This document shows positions 1-11,293 of a stretch of DNA of 64,000 nucleotides, piece after piece (the first letter of the stretch is position 1; the number at the start of each line of letters is the position of its first letter). The position numbers and the translations under genes are program-made. This DNA is from Tilletiaria anomala UBC 951 (taxonomy: Eukaryota; Basidiomycota; Exobasidiomycetes; Georgefischeriales; Tilletiariaceae). The DNA lies in contig NW_013546943.1 of the NCBI RefSeq assembly GCF_000711695.1, positions 1 to 64,000 on the forward strand, read 5' to 3'. The notes beneath the pieces are model-generated. The model worked only from the letters and a program-made list of their open reading frames with translations, had not been told where the DNA came from and searched no databases.

Positions 1-794
1 GGAGTATGGTGCTGAGATGTGTGTGCCTCTAGCCATTTTCCCTCTGCCCTACAGTGCCTCCCCCATTCCTCTGCTCTCACAGCCCACGCTCGCAACGAGG
101 TGCTGGGTGTGCCGTGTGGGGTGGTCGTGCCGAGAGGTGCACAGTGCCCGTCCGCGCCACGTCGTTCCCAAAGCAGTCTCATTGCCAAGCACCCGGCGTG
201 ACTGCTCTCTCGGCCGAGAGAGCGACTCTTTCGCCTTTGCGACCCGGCCCCGAAAAACGGGCAGAAACATCGCGGCAATTGCGACGGCGGTGATGAGGAC
301 GAATGGCGAGTTGATCTCAATGGGCTGTTACATCATAACCAAACGTTGCCAACAGCAATTTGCATGGGCACATTACAGGAGCCAACAAACGCCTTGCCCG
401 AGATTTCAAAATCTACAACGGTGTTGATCATCCATTCTTCCCACTTCACATTCTGAAAACAATCAAATCAGCGATCGCAAATTGAGTGTCTCTTGTTACC
501 CAACCGCGAGGGACTTTGTCGGTCTTTCAAGTCGCCGCCGTGCCATCCCATCCATCTCTTGGGTGCGTTACACTTGGGACCGCCCTGTGATTTGGATGCA
601 AATGCGCTGACACATCCATTGGCATAAAAAGGCATCTAAATCCACTCGTCGACGTTGACTTTCCAGATCGTCTAAATGCAGACCGTGGTTCACCAGGGAG
701 CACGCGGCTAGGCTGACCGCGGGCCATGCGTTAACGGGTGTTTTCTTCGACGGTAGTTCCAAGAAGTCGTATGCGCAAGGTACCAATTCGGGAG
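1..794. other. No recognisable gene
   Basis: I see no convincing coding region here. The open frames are short, mutually overlapping and show no family motif. The N-terminal part of the decayed GH43 gene that follows should fall in roughly the last 300-500 bases, but I cannot recognise it, so it is either too degraded or lost. Confidence 0.4.
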
Positions 795-1846
795 GGAAAA
801 CATATGCGTCGTGTCATCTACCGACTTCTGCACCTGGTATGTTCACCATCACGATACTTTGCTCCTGCATGAACAGGAAATCCCGGCTTCATTTGGACAC
901 CTGACGTTGCCAAGGCACCCGGCGGAGGCGATGGGTATCTGATGTACCTTGCTTGCCACAATAGCGGCACATGTAAAATGTGCATCAGAGGTACATACTC
1001 GCCACAGAGCCCAATGGGACCGTTCTACTTCCTCAGCAACAATCAAATTGGGTCTAGGGTGAGGGGAACACGTTCCTGAGATCGCAGCGCCTCACCGCAT
1101 ATTTGACGTGGCGCGCATGTCTATTTTACTAGGGATATTCGGGCGGCTGCGTCGATCCATGTTGCTTCAATGATCCACTAACAGTCCGCCGCTTTTTGGT
1201 TTACAAGAACGACTAGTCACATATGCGCGGACTGCGTCCCTAATGGTGGATTCAGGACTTGGCGGAGGGCGGGCTGCACTTCGCCGATGATCGTTAGCCG
1301 TTGCTGTCATCAGAGCACACGTGGCAAACGGGGCAGATCGAAGCACCGCATCCGATCTATGAGCCTAACGCGCGCTTTTACATCCTCTTCTTCTCGAGCG
1401 GTACCTTTATTGAGGACGATTACAAGATCGGCTGGGCGATAAACAAGAACATCTTCGGGCCGTGGAAGAGCAGCCGCGTGCCCTTGATCGAGACGGATAT
1501 CCCGCGCGGCATTGTCGTCTCAGGCGGGCAATACGCCGTGCGTGGCGTGGATGGCAACTGGTTCATCTGCTTTCATATACACAACGACCCTGGCTGCAAA
1601 GGCGGGCGGCGAATGTGCGTGCACCACATCATGTTCAACGACGATGGCTTGCCTAGGTTGGCGGGCAAACCCGTGCTCAGGCGCAGACTGCGCGTCGGCG
1701 TGGAGGAGGAAGATGGGATTCTCAACTCGGAAATACCGTACCATCTGAAACCTGGCACCGGTTACGGTCGACATGGAAGCGGCGGAAATGGAGGTAAGGC
1801 GATCGCCCAGAAGGTCTTCCACGCAATTTCCAAACTTTCCCAGTGA
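795..1846 (+). pseudogene. Glycoside hydrolase family 43-like pseudogene
   Basis: Conceptual translation shows consecutive pieces of a five-bladed GH43 glycosidase (beta-xylosidase/arabinofuranosidase/arabinanase type, normally secreted and acting on plant-wall pentosans). A piece with FIWTPDVAK and GYLMYLACHN lies near 887-1000. A piece resembling the GAIDPSGF/VYK blade (CVDPCCFNDP, FLVYKND) lies near 1144-1213. The last 545 bases give IEAPHPIY, FYILFFSSG, DDYKIGWA and a C-terminal GGQYAVRG..WFICFH segment. The pieces are not one gene: the first runs to a TGA at 1077, and the later frame carries in-frame stops at 1214, 1241 and 1295. A 40-base intron remnant (837-876) may still be visible. 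Catalytic competence is therefore unlikely. The neighbour PMR1 ends 85 bases away on the other strand. Assignment to GH43 is good; the exact subfamily and the left border are not determined. Confidence 0.62.
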
Positions 1847-1931
1847 GCGCTTGATGCATCGCTCGTATATCCTGTACTTCTGCAACTGCCAAGTGCACAC
1901 GAATAAAATCGGCATTTCAAGCCCCATACAT

Positions 1932-4900
1932 TTATACCATCCTTTCCTCCCACTGGTCCCTCGTATCAACATGGAGTTTCCGCTCGTAGAGGCGGCGCGC
2001 CTCGTGCGCAGCAAAGCTACAAGCACATAGGAAGAAAAGGAGCAGCAGGTCGGACAAGGCGAGCGCTTGCGTCTGGAAAATCCCTTGCAGCGGCGCAACA
2101 TAGATCATCGCTAGTTGCGTGCAGAAGGAGATGCCGACTGTCAGGGTCAGCATCCGATTGCCCATCAGTGGCGTCGTCAAGCCGCGGTTTTGTACGGCTG
2201 AGGTCAGGTCTAGCAGCACGAAGCAGGTGAAGGTCTAAGCGAGGATTGCAGTTGGATATCAGCCGCCTTTCGTTCGTTCACTGCTTCGAACGGACAAACA
2301 CACCATGGTTTGATCTCTTTGATCCACCAGACCTTTCGAGAGCTCGTGGACGTAGATGTAAAGCGTGCCGAGGACGATGATGCTAGCCGAGAATATTATA
2401 CGGTGCATGAGCTGCCTGTTGAGAACCGGAGCGTCTTTGGCCCGCGGAGGCTTGCGCATAATGCTTCGATCCACAGGATCAACACCGAGGCTCTGACTCG
2501 GCGGGCCGTCCATGAGGATGTTGATGAACAGGATCTGCATAGGGTTGAGCGGGAGCTTGAGCTGACAAGCTGTACTGAGTGTGATGAGCGTCAGCGCAGC
2601 TACGGCTGTGCTCAATTGGAATGCGAGGAAGTTCTGAATGTTGAAGAAGATACCTTTGCCCTCCTCGACAGCGGACAAGATGGTCGCAAAGTTGTCGTCA
2701 ACGAGGATGACGTCCGCCGCTTCTTTCGCCACGTCTGTTCCGCCTAGGCCCATGGAGATACCTATGTCTGCCATCTTGAGCGCGGGCGCGTCGTTCACGC
2801 CATCGCCCGTCATACCCACAATCTGGCCATTCGCCTGCAGCGCAGCGACGATGCTCATCTTGTGCCGCGGCGTGGTCCGCGCAAAGACGGAGACGCTCGA
2901 CACGCACTCCTGCAGCTGCCGCTCCGTCAACGCATCGATTTGCTTGCCTGTCATGACTTCCGGGCGCGCAGAGGCCGACGCCCGTTGCGGGCCGGCGCGC
3001 AAAAGGCCGAGTTGCTCAGCAATCGCTACCGCAGTGCTCTCCGCATCGCCTGTGATCATCACAACATGCACTCCGCTCTCGCTGAGCGCTACGATGCTCT
3101 CCCTGACGCCTTTACGCGGAGGGTCTTGCATGGCCTGGAGCCCGCAGAACGTGAGCGTATGTCTGGCTCGGTCGCCATGAGCAGTTCGCGGCGTTGCAGA
3201 AGCGAGCGGGGAGGGACCGGCGCACGTGGCAGTTGCAAGAATTCTCAGGCCGTGAGACGAGAGGTCTTGCGCAACGCGATGAATCTGGCGCCTTAGATCC
3301 TCTGTCAGGTCGACGCTTTTGCCATCTGCGCCAAGCACTGACGCACAGCGCTCCAGCACTACTTCGTACGCCCCTTTGACGTAGGTCGTCTCGCGAGCAT
3401 CTTGCATGCTCCCAGCGATAGGGGGCGCGGAAAGCCTGCCTGTGACGCTCATGCATTTCGTCTCCGAATCGAACGGTACTTCTGCGGTGCGTTGGAAATA
3501 GGGTCGAGGATCATCCTGGCACAGCCTGCGCAAGACATTGACCATTGCCACGTCCGTCGCCTGCCCGACATTCTTGCCATGCTCGTCGCGGTGACTGTTG
3601 TTGCATACCCCACCAACGAGCAAGCTACGTGCCAAGCTGCGCGAGACCGCAGGAGCCGCCACGTCCTTGGAAATGTCGATCACTCCATCTTCTAGCGTGT
3701 AGACCCTAACGACGGTCATCTCGTTGGAAGTGAGCGTTCCCGTCTTGTCTGAGCAGATGACGGAAACCGAACCGAGCGTCTCGACGGATGGAAGTCGCTT
3801 GACGATGGCTTTTCGGTGGGACATGCGCAACACACCTAGTGCGAGCGTCACTGTCACTACGATAGGTAGGCCTTCAGGTATCGCGGCTACCGCGAGCGAA
3901 ACTTCCAGTGATGCAAGTAGGCGTGAGCACCGAGCACTGCACGCTGGAACGGCTCCAACTCACCGCCAATTGTAAACATTTCGAGCCAGCTTCTCCGTTG
4001 AACCACACCCATGAGACAGATGACGCCAATGACAGCGAAGCTGACCATGCTCAGCTTCTGGGCCAGCTCATCCATGCTCAATTGCAACGGTGTGCGACGT
4101 TCGACGACTTCGTCCACCATGCTGAATACCAGGCCAAGCTCCGTCGAGGAGCCGGTCGCTATTACAACACCGCGGCCATAGCCTGTGTGGTAGCACAGTT
4201 CGTCGAAGACAATCGCACGATGTAAGCAGATGGAAAGGGAGCAAGAAGGGGTCAACTCGGCCGAATGCAGAGAGGAACATGTGCTTCAGATTCACCACTC
4301 TTTACCAGCGTACCCATGAAGACAATGTTGTCTCTGTCGTTGATCCCCGTCTTGACATTCGCGTCAACTCCTTGCCCCGCTCCGCCCATGGCCGAACGCT
4401 CCCACTCCTGGATTCGTGGCAGTTCTAGCGGTGTGCCAACTACCTCTGTGTTCTTCCGTCGCGGCTTCACCTCCCCGGTCAGCGTACTCTCGTCTACTTC
4501 GAGCTGCACGGCGCTGAAGAGCCGTACGTCTGCCGGCACACGATCTCCAGCCGAGAAGGTGACGACGTCGCCTGGAACGAGCGTATTGGCCAGAACTTTA
4601 CGCGGCGCCGGTCGTACCGCCGCTGCGCTGGTGGTGGCGCCTGGCTCATCGGTCGTAGCGGCGGCGGCATGTGTTCCATCGCGCACAAGGTGGCAATAAT
4701 GTGGGACGAGCTTGCCGAGCGCTTCGAGGCTCTTTTCGCTGCGTTGCTCCTGCACCCAGCCCACGGTGACGACGACGATGACGGCGAGCGCGATGGACAT
4801 TGCATCGTCCGTCTCGCCGATCACCAAGCTGACTGCTGCGCTCCCGAGCAAGAGGAGAATGAGCGGCTCAGAGAGCTGTGCAAGGAACTTGCGCCATGGT

Positions 4901-5585
4901 GGATCCGCAGGGCGAACGAGAAACTCGTTCGGGCCGCCGGCGCGTGATCGTCGGAGAGGTACGATTGGGCTATGAAGTCCGTGTAGAAGATGCAGATATG
5001 TCGCGGAGTCCGAGCCTGTGGTGCTTTTTGAGATGGATGAGGTGTCGGTGTTGACTTTCGCGTTGCCAGCGGTGGTGTCAGTAGGCAAGTCTAGCCTAAT
5101 GAGCGTGTCGTGTAATGAAAGGTGGGTGTATATTGCAGATGCTGATAGGTTACTTGCTTCGTGATTATCCGGTGATGACGAGGGTAAATCTAGCGGGCCA
5201 CTGGTCCCTCGCCTTGTAGCAGGCGGATAGAAGGCCTCTAGTGGATTCGGGCTGACCGGCGGTTCTTCAAGAAGGAGTACAGGTCCATCAGGTCAAACTC
5301 TGGCACTGAAAAAGCACTCCATCACAAGAAAAACTCACCCCTCCGAAGCGATGTACTGAATGCATATCGCTCCCTTCCTCCTTGGTCGGGCGTGTGAGCG
5401 CCAGACCGAGTACCTCCGCCATGTGTAGGTGGAAGCAAGGACATGAAGTGGGATGAAGCACTATCAGCTTCGCGCTGCTCGTAGCCATATCCGTGAACAT
5501 CATCGGGGGTGGCTCCCTTATGACTGAATGAAGGTTCGCCATTGCTGCTACTTCTGCCGCCGCTGCCGTAGCGCAACGAAGCCAT
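1932..5585 (-). CDS. PMR1: Golgi Ca2+/Mn2+-transporting P-type ATPase (PMR1/SPCA)
   Basis: This pump uses ATP to move Ca2+ and Mn2+ into the Golgi, supporting glycosylation and secretion. Five exons read as 5585-5339, 5264-4296, 4182-3964, 3901-2304 and 2234-1932, giving about 1111 residues; all four introns have GT..AG ends and the phases agree. The first membrane pair lies near residues 213-254, followed by SEKSLEALGKLVPHYCHL, which is very close to SPCA pumps. PEGLP is at 487-491, the phosphorylation site SDKTGT has Asp530, and MTGDGVNDAPALK is the hinge motif. PTPLQLSMDEL-like sequence (TPLQLSMDEL) and GRGVVIATGSSTELG also match PMR1. The actuator loop reads LTGEVKP rather than the usual TGES/TGET; the catalytic Glu is kept. 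The first ~190 residues are an extended Ser/Pro-rich tail, which makes the protein longer than the usual 900-1000. The start is the first ATG of the open exon. An ENA-type Na+ pump is less likely. Confidence 0.93.
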
Positions 5586-7590
5586 GGCAGAAGGCCGTAG
5601 TTGCAACGCCTCGCGCGATAATTGTGCCTGTCAGCTCGACTCTGATTACGATGAGATACCCTCTGGCGTCATCGCCCCTCTTGCATGCAAGCGAGAGGGT
5701 ATTCTAAGGGGCGCTTTGCCTCATCTCCAGTCTCCAATCTCCATTCTCAGCAAGTGGAGGGGCGATCATCCAGTTGCACCGAACCTCGCAAAGGATTCCT
5801 GGCGTGCGGCTTTTAGTCGCGCTTGCAGACCAAACGCCAGAGCACGTCTACCGCACATACGAATGCATTGAAATGGCGGATTGCGGCCGACTGCCGGGTG
5901 CAGGCTGTCTTGCTGATGAGCGCCATGAGCCAGAAGCCTTTATATGCTGACATGTACACTGCATCGGCCACAGTCGGTGTGACCTGAATGTATGTGTAGA
6001 TTACAGATGTGTGGCGATCAAAGATGAGAGCATTGCATGCCAAGGAAATGTAGTGGTTCCTACTCATATGGCACAACCCACGTGAGCCACTCTGGATGTG
6101 ACCTGCGCGTGAGGGACGTGATCGAGCGCACCATCAAAGAGTCGAAGCAATCGCGGCGATCAGTTAAGTCGATGTCAAGTCGATGATGGACCTTTGAGTC
6201 TTTTGAAGTACCCTGAACCGCGTCCTTCACCAAAGATCTACTACCAAGGTCACGCCTTCGCCAGAGTCCCGGGTACCGGAAACGATTCCATGTGCGGCTC
6301 TCGGTCGGTCGGAACCGTCTGAAGCATTCGCCGGTCAGCACCTGGCCCGCACGAAGCATGAAGCCAAGGGCGTCATTCTAGGTGCACTTTCAAGCACTTC
6401 GATGCTCTTGTGCCTCGACGCCTGATGAGTGTCGGGCTTTGTCCAAGGAGAAAAAATGGCTGTCGCTCTGTTGTATCCAGCGTCCTTCTCCCCTTTCTAT
6501 TCAATGACAAAGAGATGCTGCAGTTCCCTCTCCCCCTCTCCGTTTAAGCTTCAATTCTCCCTCGGCTCTCCCTGGATCGCTCCCCGCCATCCTTCTGGAC
6601 TGGAATAATTGGGCAGCTGGACGGTAGCTCAGCATTGTGCGACGAGTGAGTGCACTACACGCGATAGCCTTCCTCTCCTGAAGAGATGAACTACCCCACG
6701 CAAGAGAAGGATATTCTCGCAAACAGTTGCTATTTGCAGGAGCTGAGGGAACTGGTTCACGTCGTGCGGAGCGACCATGAGAGCCTCAAGTTTGTCCGAG
6801 AGTAAAACTTACCGGCCAGGCGGATGCTCAACTTCCTGGACATAGTCGAAGACTGAGACCGCCCATATCCTACGGGCCAATTGGAGTCGACGGGTGTTGG
6901 ACAGACAGTGAGATACGGATCCATCGCAGATGTCCAACTCCACCCGAGGACAGCTTCTCTCCCCTCTGCCCCCCGCCCCCCCGGCGACGGCGCAGGCCCC
7001 ACAGAGCGTGCGAGTCCCGCAGATTGCGCGAGATCTGGGATCTTTTTTACGGCTGTCTTGAAAGAAGCGGAAGAGCAGAACACGCGTGCGCATTGCATGG
7101 TCCCGTGGTGCGGTAGTGGCACAGTCCCGCCCGCTTGCTCGGATAGTGATCCCGCGCCGGAGGTCCGCGTTAGGAGGCAGATTTAAGTTCCCCGCAGCAG
7201 TCAGTGACTGCTGCGACAAGACTGTTCTTACGCCTGGCTGCCCCCGAGCCCCCCCCGGACGGCGGATTTGCGCGCCGGTCACACCAGCAGACCCTCTCAA
7301 GTGACAGAGAGACCTGCAAATGCGGCCCACACTCGCTGGTTGATTGCGACGACCTTGTTGTGCTCCTATTTTTACTCTCCCAAGCTCTTATACATCCAAC
7401 CATTCCACCAACAGCATCGCGAGTTGTCTGGACCTCGAAGCCCCGCCGTTCGCCGTTCGCCTTTCTCCCTTTCCTTCTCCTTCTCCAAACCTGCACCGTT
7501 CACGACCATCCCGTCTCCTCCGCTTCTTCTGCCAAGTTCGTGTCCACGCGCATAAGCCTCCACAGCTACAGCCGCAATACAAACGCCACT
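5586..7590. promoter_or_regulatory. Divergent intergenic region, PMR1 / KRE9-like gene
   Basis: Two kilobases separate the starts of PMR1 (leftward) and the KRE9-like gene (rightward). I see no coding region with family motifs. C-rich tracts lie about 630 and 350 bases upstream of the KRE9-like start (near 6960-6982 and 7242-7257). A short tandem repeat with unit AAGTCGATG occurs near 6164-6186. Core promoter elements were not identified. Confidence 0.5.
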
Positions 7591-8469
7591 ATGATCGCAC
7601 ACCTCCCTCTCTCCTTTGCCCTTTGCGGTCTGAGCGCCGCCGCCATGGCCTTGGCCTCAGCGAGCCCCCACATCGCTTCGGGGTCGTTCAAGATGCTGCA
7701 CAAGCGTCAGTCCACCTCGTCCACTTCATCTGGCCTCGTCCTCACCGGCCCTGGCCCTGGCGAGACCTTCCGGGCTGGCGGGACTTGCACAGTACGTTCT
7801 TATGGTCCATTATCTGTTTCTTGCTATCCAAATGTGTGCTTATGTACCCCTTCCATGCACGAACAGGTGACATGGACGCCTGACACGTCTGGCTCGACGA
7901 AATGGAAGAGCTTCACGCTCGACTTGAACACGGGCTCGAACCAGGCGATGACTAAGCTCGAGACTATTGCCACCGGTCTGGATGGCACGGATCCCACGAA
8001 GACGAGCTACAGCTGGACATGCCCGGAAGTGAGCCCGTACTCGGCGATTTACTTCTACCAAGTCACCACGGATGGCACCTCGGATCCGGCTTGGACCACG
8101 CGCTGGGCGATCTCCTCTCCCAATGGCACCGTTGTTTCTCCTCCGCACGCCAACCAGCCCGGAGGTGGAAGCCCTGCGATCCCATGGGGAAACGGCAAGC
8201 TCCTTAGCGCGCCAGTCACCAACAGCGCCTCCACGGGCGCATCTTCGTCAGCTGCCTCGTCCTCGTCCTCTTCCTCGTCCTCTTCCTCCACTGCCGCCGT
8301 TGCTGTCCCTTCAATCGTTGGAGTCGCCTCGTCACCCTCGACGACTTCCTCCCCGGCCGCAAGCAGCGCACCGAGCACGGTACTGCGCGGCGGGGCGAGC
8401 AGCCGTGCCAGCGCAGGCACCGGCGCGGCTGCGCTCCTAGCAGTTGCTGCTGGCGCCTTGCTGATTTGA
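7591..8469 (+). CDS. Secreted GPI-anchored KRE9/KNH1-like cell wall protein
   Basis: The predicted protein is 267 residues from exons 7591-7791 and 7867-8469. It has an N-terminal signal peptide (hydrophobic stretch in the first 24 residues), then a KR dibasic site (HKRQ) that suggests Kex2 processing. A compact beta domain of about 100 residues follows with GPGETFRAGGTCTVTW, the hallmark of the Ser/Thr-rich KRE9/KNH1 N-terminal family. The rest is a Ser/Thr/Ala-rich stalk ending in a small-residue plus hydrophobic tail (AAALLAVAAGALLI) typical of GPI anchoring. It is therefore likely a cell-surface glycoprotein of the wall; the precise role in beta-glucan assembly is inferred from the family only. 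The intron (75 bp) is a multiple of three and lacks stops, so the gene could be misread as one exon; removing it restores TCTVTW. Confidence 0.82.
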   Translation: MIAHLPLSFALCGLSAAAMALASASPHIASGSFKMLHKRQSTSSTSSGLVLTGPGPGETFRAGGTCTVRSYGPLSVSCYPNVCLCTPSMHEQVTWTPDTSGSTKWKSFTLDLNTGSNQAMTKLETIATGLDGTDPTKTSYSWTCPEVSPYSAIYFYQVTTDGTSDPAWTTRWAISSPNGTVVSPPHANQPGGGSPAIPWGNGKLLSAPVTNSASTGASSSAASSSSSSSSSSSTAAVAVPSIVGVASSPSTTSSPAASSAPSTVLRGGASSRASAGTGAAALLAVAAGALLI

Positions 8470-8919
8470 TCAGCCCTATGGATGGGTACCGTCGTTGGTT
8501 ATCGCGCTGATGCTGGCGCTCCAGCGATACATGCATTGAAGGGGTATTCGGATGGTTTGCGCTGGGCAGGGTTAACAACTTGGCACAAGGGGCCACAAGG
8601 CCGCACCGCATAGAGCGCGTGTGCGCGTGTGCTTATGCGCGCGCAAGGTAACAATCTTCTCACAGTAGCCATTCATGCTGAGTCCGATGGCTCGATCTGG
8701 AACGGCCCGTCTCGAAGGACTCGCGAGTCGGTCCCGCTTGGTTGGAAGAGGTAGAGAACACATCTAAATTCGTATTGGCCGTACATCATGCGTAATCATT
8801 GTATACTGTTCATTGGGATATCTTCACACGGGATCAGTCCAGCATCTGGTTTGACATAGCGAAATAGAACATCCTCCTGCAAAGCCAAACATACATACAT
8901 TGTAGAGGGAAAAGGGTCC
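8470..8919. other. Tail-to-tail intergenic region with alternating Pu-Py tract
   Basis: This region lies between the 3' ends of the KRE9-like and GST kappa genes. No gene is visible. A tract of alternating purine-pyrimidine sequence at 8615-8645 (GCGCGTGTGCGCGTGTGC, a short break, then a GC-alternating stretch) has Z-DNA-forming character. Confidence 0.55.
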
Positions 8920-9851
8920 TCAAAGTTTGGCAATGCTTCCGTCGCCCCGGGCGCCTTTATAAGGCACTTCCAAGAACGCGGCGATCTGCTCGAAGCGGTC
9001 GCTTCCAAACCAGCGCGTCGTCCTTCCGTCCTGCACGCGTGTGATGACCATCCACGGCATGCCAAAGCAGCCTCCCTGCTCAACGAGTTGGCGCGCCTCC
9101 TCCTTCACCTTTGCTTTGTACTCTTTCGACTGTGACTTGAGCAGGAGCGCGTCGAGCTTGGACGCATCACTACCACTGCCGCCCGAGTACAGAGAGGAGA
9201 CGAGCGAGCGCAGCTGCTCAGTCGTACCAACCTCCTGGTCGTGGACCCAGGACGCTTTGAAGAAAATATCCGTCGCTGCTTCCAGGCGCGACGGGTCATC
9301 GTCCTTCATGAGGCGCAGCAGACATTGTGGCCCCTGTGTGTTGACGGGGAAGCGAGGACTGCGGTTTAGTGTGACTTTGAAGAAAAAAACCGACGAGAGC
9401 AAAGGAGAGACCGAGAAATGTGTCAATCAGTGGAGAGAAAGGAGACGGAGCACCGACAGGTGCAGTCAATTACCGCCATAAAACTTTGAAGCGCGGTCCA
9501 TATCTTCGTTCATCCATATGCCCTTATTGGCAACAGCGATGGGTGGACGGTTGCCGGAGAAGTGCATGATCTATAGGAAAGGAACAGGATATATTATAAA
9601 GGGTCATCAGGCGATGTCATCTGTGCAAATCGAAGATGGCGCGGTCGCACGTAGCCGAGGTTCACAGGCTCCAGGACCTGGAAGCAAAGAGCACGTAAGT
9701 GCCAGGTTGAAGAAAATAAACTATCGATTACTGTATACATGGCACCCACCAGGTCGAGATTCCACTGCTTACGGTACCGCTTCAGCACCTCGAAGGCAAC
9801 GTACGCCCATGGGGAGACGGTATCGTAGTGGAAGATGAACTTGTGCGACAT
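8920..9851 (-). CDS. Glutathione S-transferase kappa-like (DsbA-fold), PTS1 tail
   Basis: Four exons (9851-9750, 9677-9651, 9570-9474, 9374-8920) encode 226 residues, the usual length of kappa-class glutathione transferases. The N-terminus [17 protein letters not shown] carries the conserved Ser13 that activates glutathione in this family, and [10 protein letters not shown] matches the conserved segment after the first helix. FGMPWMVI near the C-terminal third is the cis-Pro loop of the thioredoxin/DsbA fold. The protein ends in AKL, a good PTS1 peroxisomal signal; animal GSTK1 likewise ends in a PTS1 (ARL). It probably conjugates or reduces hydrophobic or lipid-peroxide substrates in peroxisomes. 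Exon 2 is only 27 bases, with a GTGCGA donor, so exon 2 borders are the least certain. The related hydroxychromene-carboxylate isomerases are an alternative name for the same fold. Confidence 0.87.
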
Positions 9852-11293
9852 GCTGGGCTTGCTACTTCGGGGTGGCGGCTCTGCGTTTCAGTTGCAGAGG
9901 GTTTTGTTACGTTGGCTCTGCAATCCTCTTGCTTCAAGATAGGTGTCCGAAACGCGGTCAGATGTGGGGCCTGCTGGTGAGCTCAACCTTCAAAGGGGCT
10001 TGGGATGCTTGATGTTGGTGGATGAGTCGTAGCTCCTGTAGGGAAGGCTCGGCCGGATGTGCCGGGAGGCATTGTTGGCTCTATGCAACTGAAAAGGGTG
10101 CTGTGACACATGTACAAACCCTACTTCGATTGAGCGCGACAGCATATCGAAACGCGATTCTGAGTTCCCATTGGAAAAGCTCCGGAACGGTCCAGCCAAC
10201 GTGACATGATACGCACGTTTGCCAATTTGGGGTCGTCATGTGTGCAGCTAAAACTCTTATACAGCAGCCAACGAGGAGTACGTACTGGACCAGTAGCAGA
10301 GTTGCGGGACGAACGAACTTGAGTGGTGCTTGCTCTGTTTTAACAAGCCTTTCGCAACTCTACCAGAGTTTGACCCGATTTGGGGGGTCTGGCTTGGAAA
10401 GAAAGAAAGCAGAAATGGAGTGTGAGAGACTGAGAGGAGGGAGGAGAGTTACGGTGGGTTGTCCATAATTTCATTCAGAATGAACCGAAATGGAAAAAGA
10501 AAGAAGTCCCTTGAGAAAAGCGCGAAGAGCACGGACTTTGGGATGCCGACTGCAGACTTGCAGGAGAGATGATGCGGTGATGTTGAGGCGCGCGTGTTTC
10601 AAAATTATGTTCCAACCAAACGCCAGTCGCACCTCTTTTCATCTCATTGCAAATGATGGAGGAGAGAACCCTGCCCGAAGGTATCCGCAGCAGACTTTCC
10701 TCCTGATTTGAACGGGTCAGGCTCTGGCAACGAGCATCAACTTGCTGGCTCGCTTTTCTCTGCCGGACATCGTGTAATTCGCGTGCACACCGTGTCTGAA
10801 GCTCTGATAAAGAGTCAAGTCAATCAGCGCGCGCGTTCACGTCAAAGCATCACCGACTCAGGACGCTCGCGTCGGAACATCGCCTCTCAAACGGTATTGT
10901 CCCCGCCCAGCACGGCATCATCTGTGACAATCTCTTGAGGGTGCTCACAATTGCAAGCAACCTAGCATGACCCCATGATTGACGCGCCCAATCAATGTCT
11001 AGTGCGGTTGATGCGGAAGCGCACGTTAACATGAGGTGCGTTTCGATTTTCTCGCGCACCCCCTCACTTCGTGCTTCTCATCCATTCCTCACCACCTTCA
11101 AATTTGCTGTAGTGCTATATCTGACGCAGAACCTCTGCTGCAACATCCGACGGAACCGGCAGGGCCGAACGCGGCCAGAGCGGCGACAGGTGCTCGAATT
11201 GCTTACGCAACCACGTTTCAGCAGCGCCCATACAGCTCAGCGTCGGAGGACTCGCACGTCTCGCCCTTTTCTGGCACAGCATTTGATCGTACT
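9852..11293. promoter_or_regulatory. Divergent intergenic region, no gene seen
   Basis: This 1.4 kb separates the start of the GST kappa gene from the start of the large unknown protein. The open frames are short and unconvincing. The last ~260 bases are open in frame with the downstream gene, but their composition (CT-rich, many rare codons) looks like a 5' leader. Confidence 0.45.
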
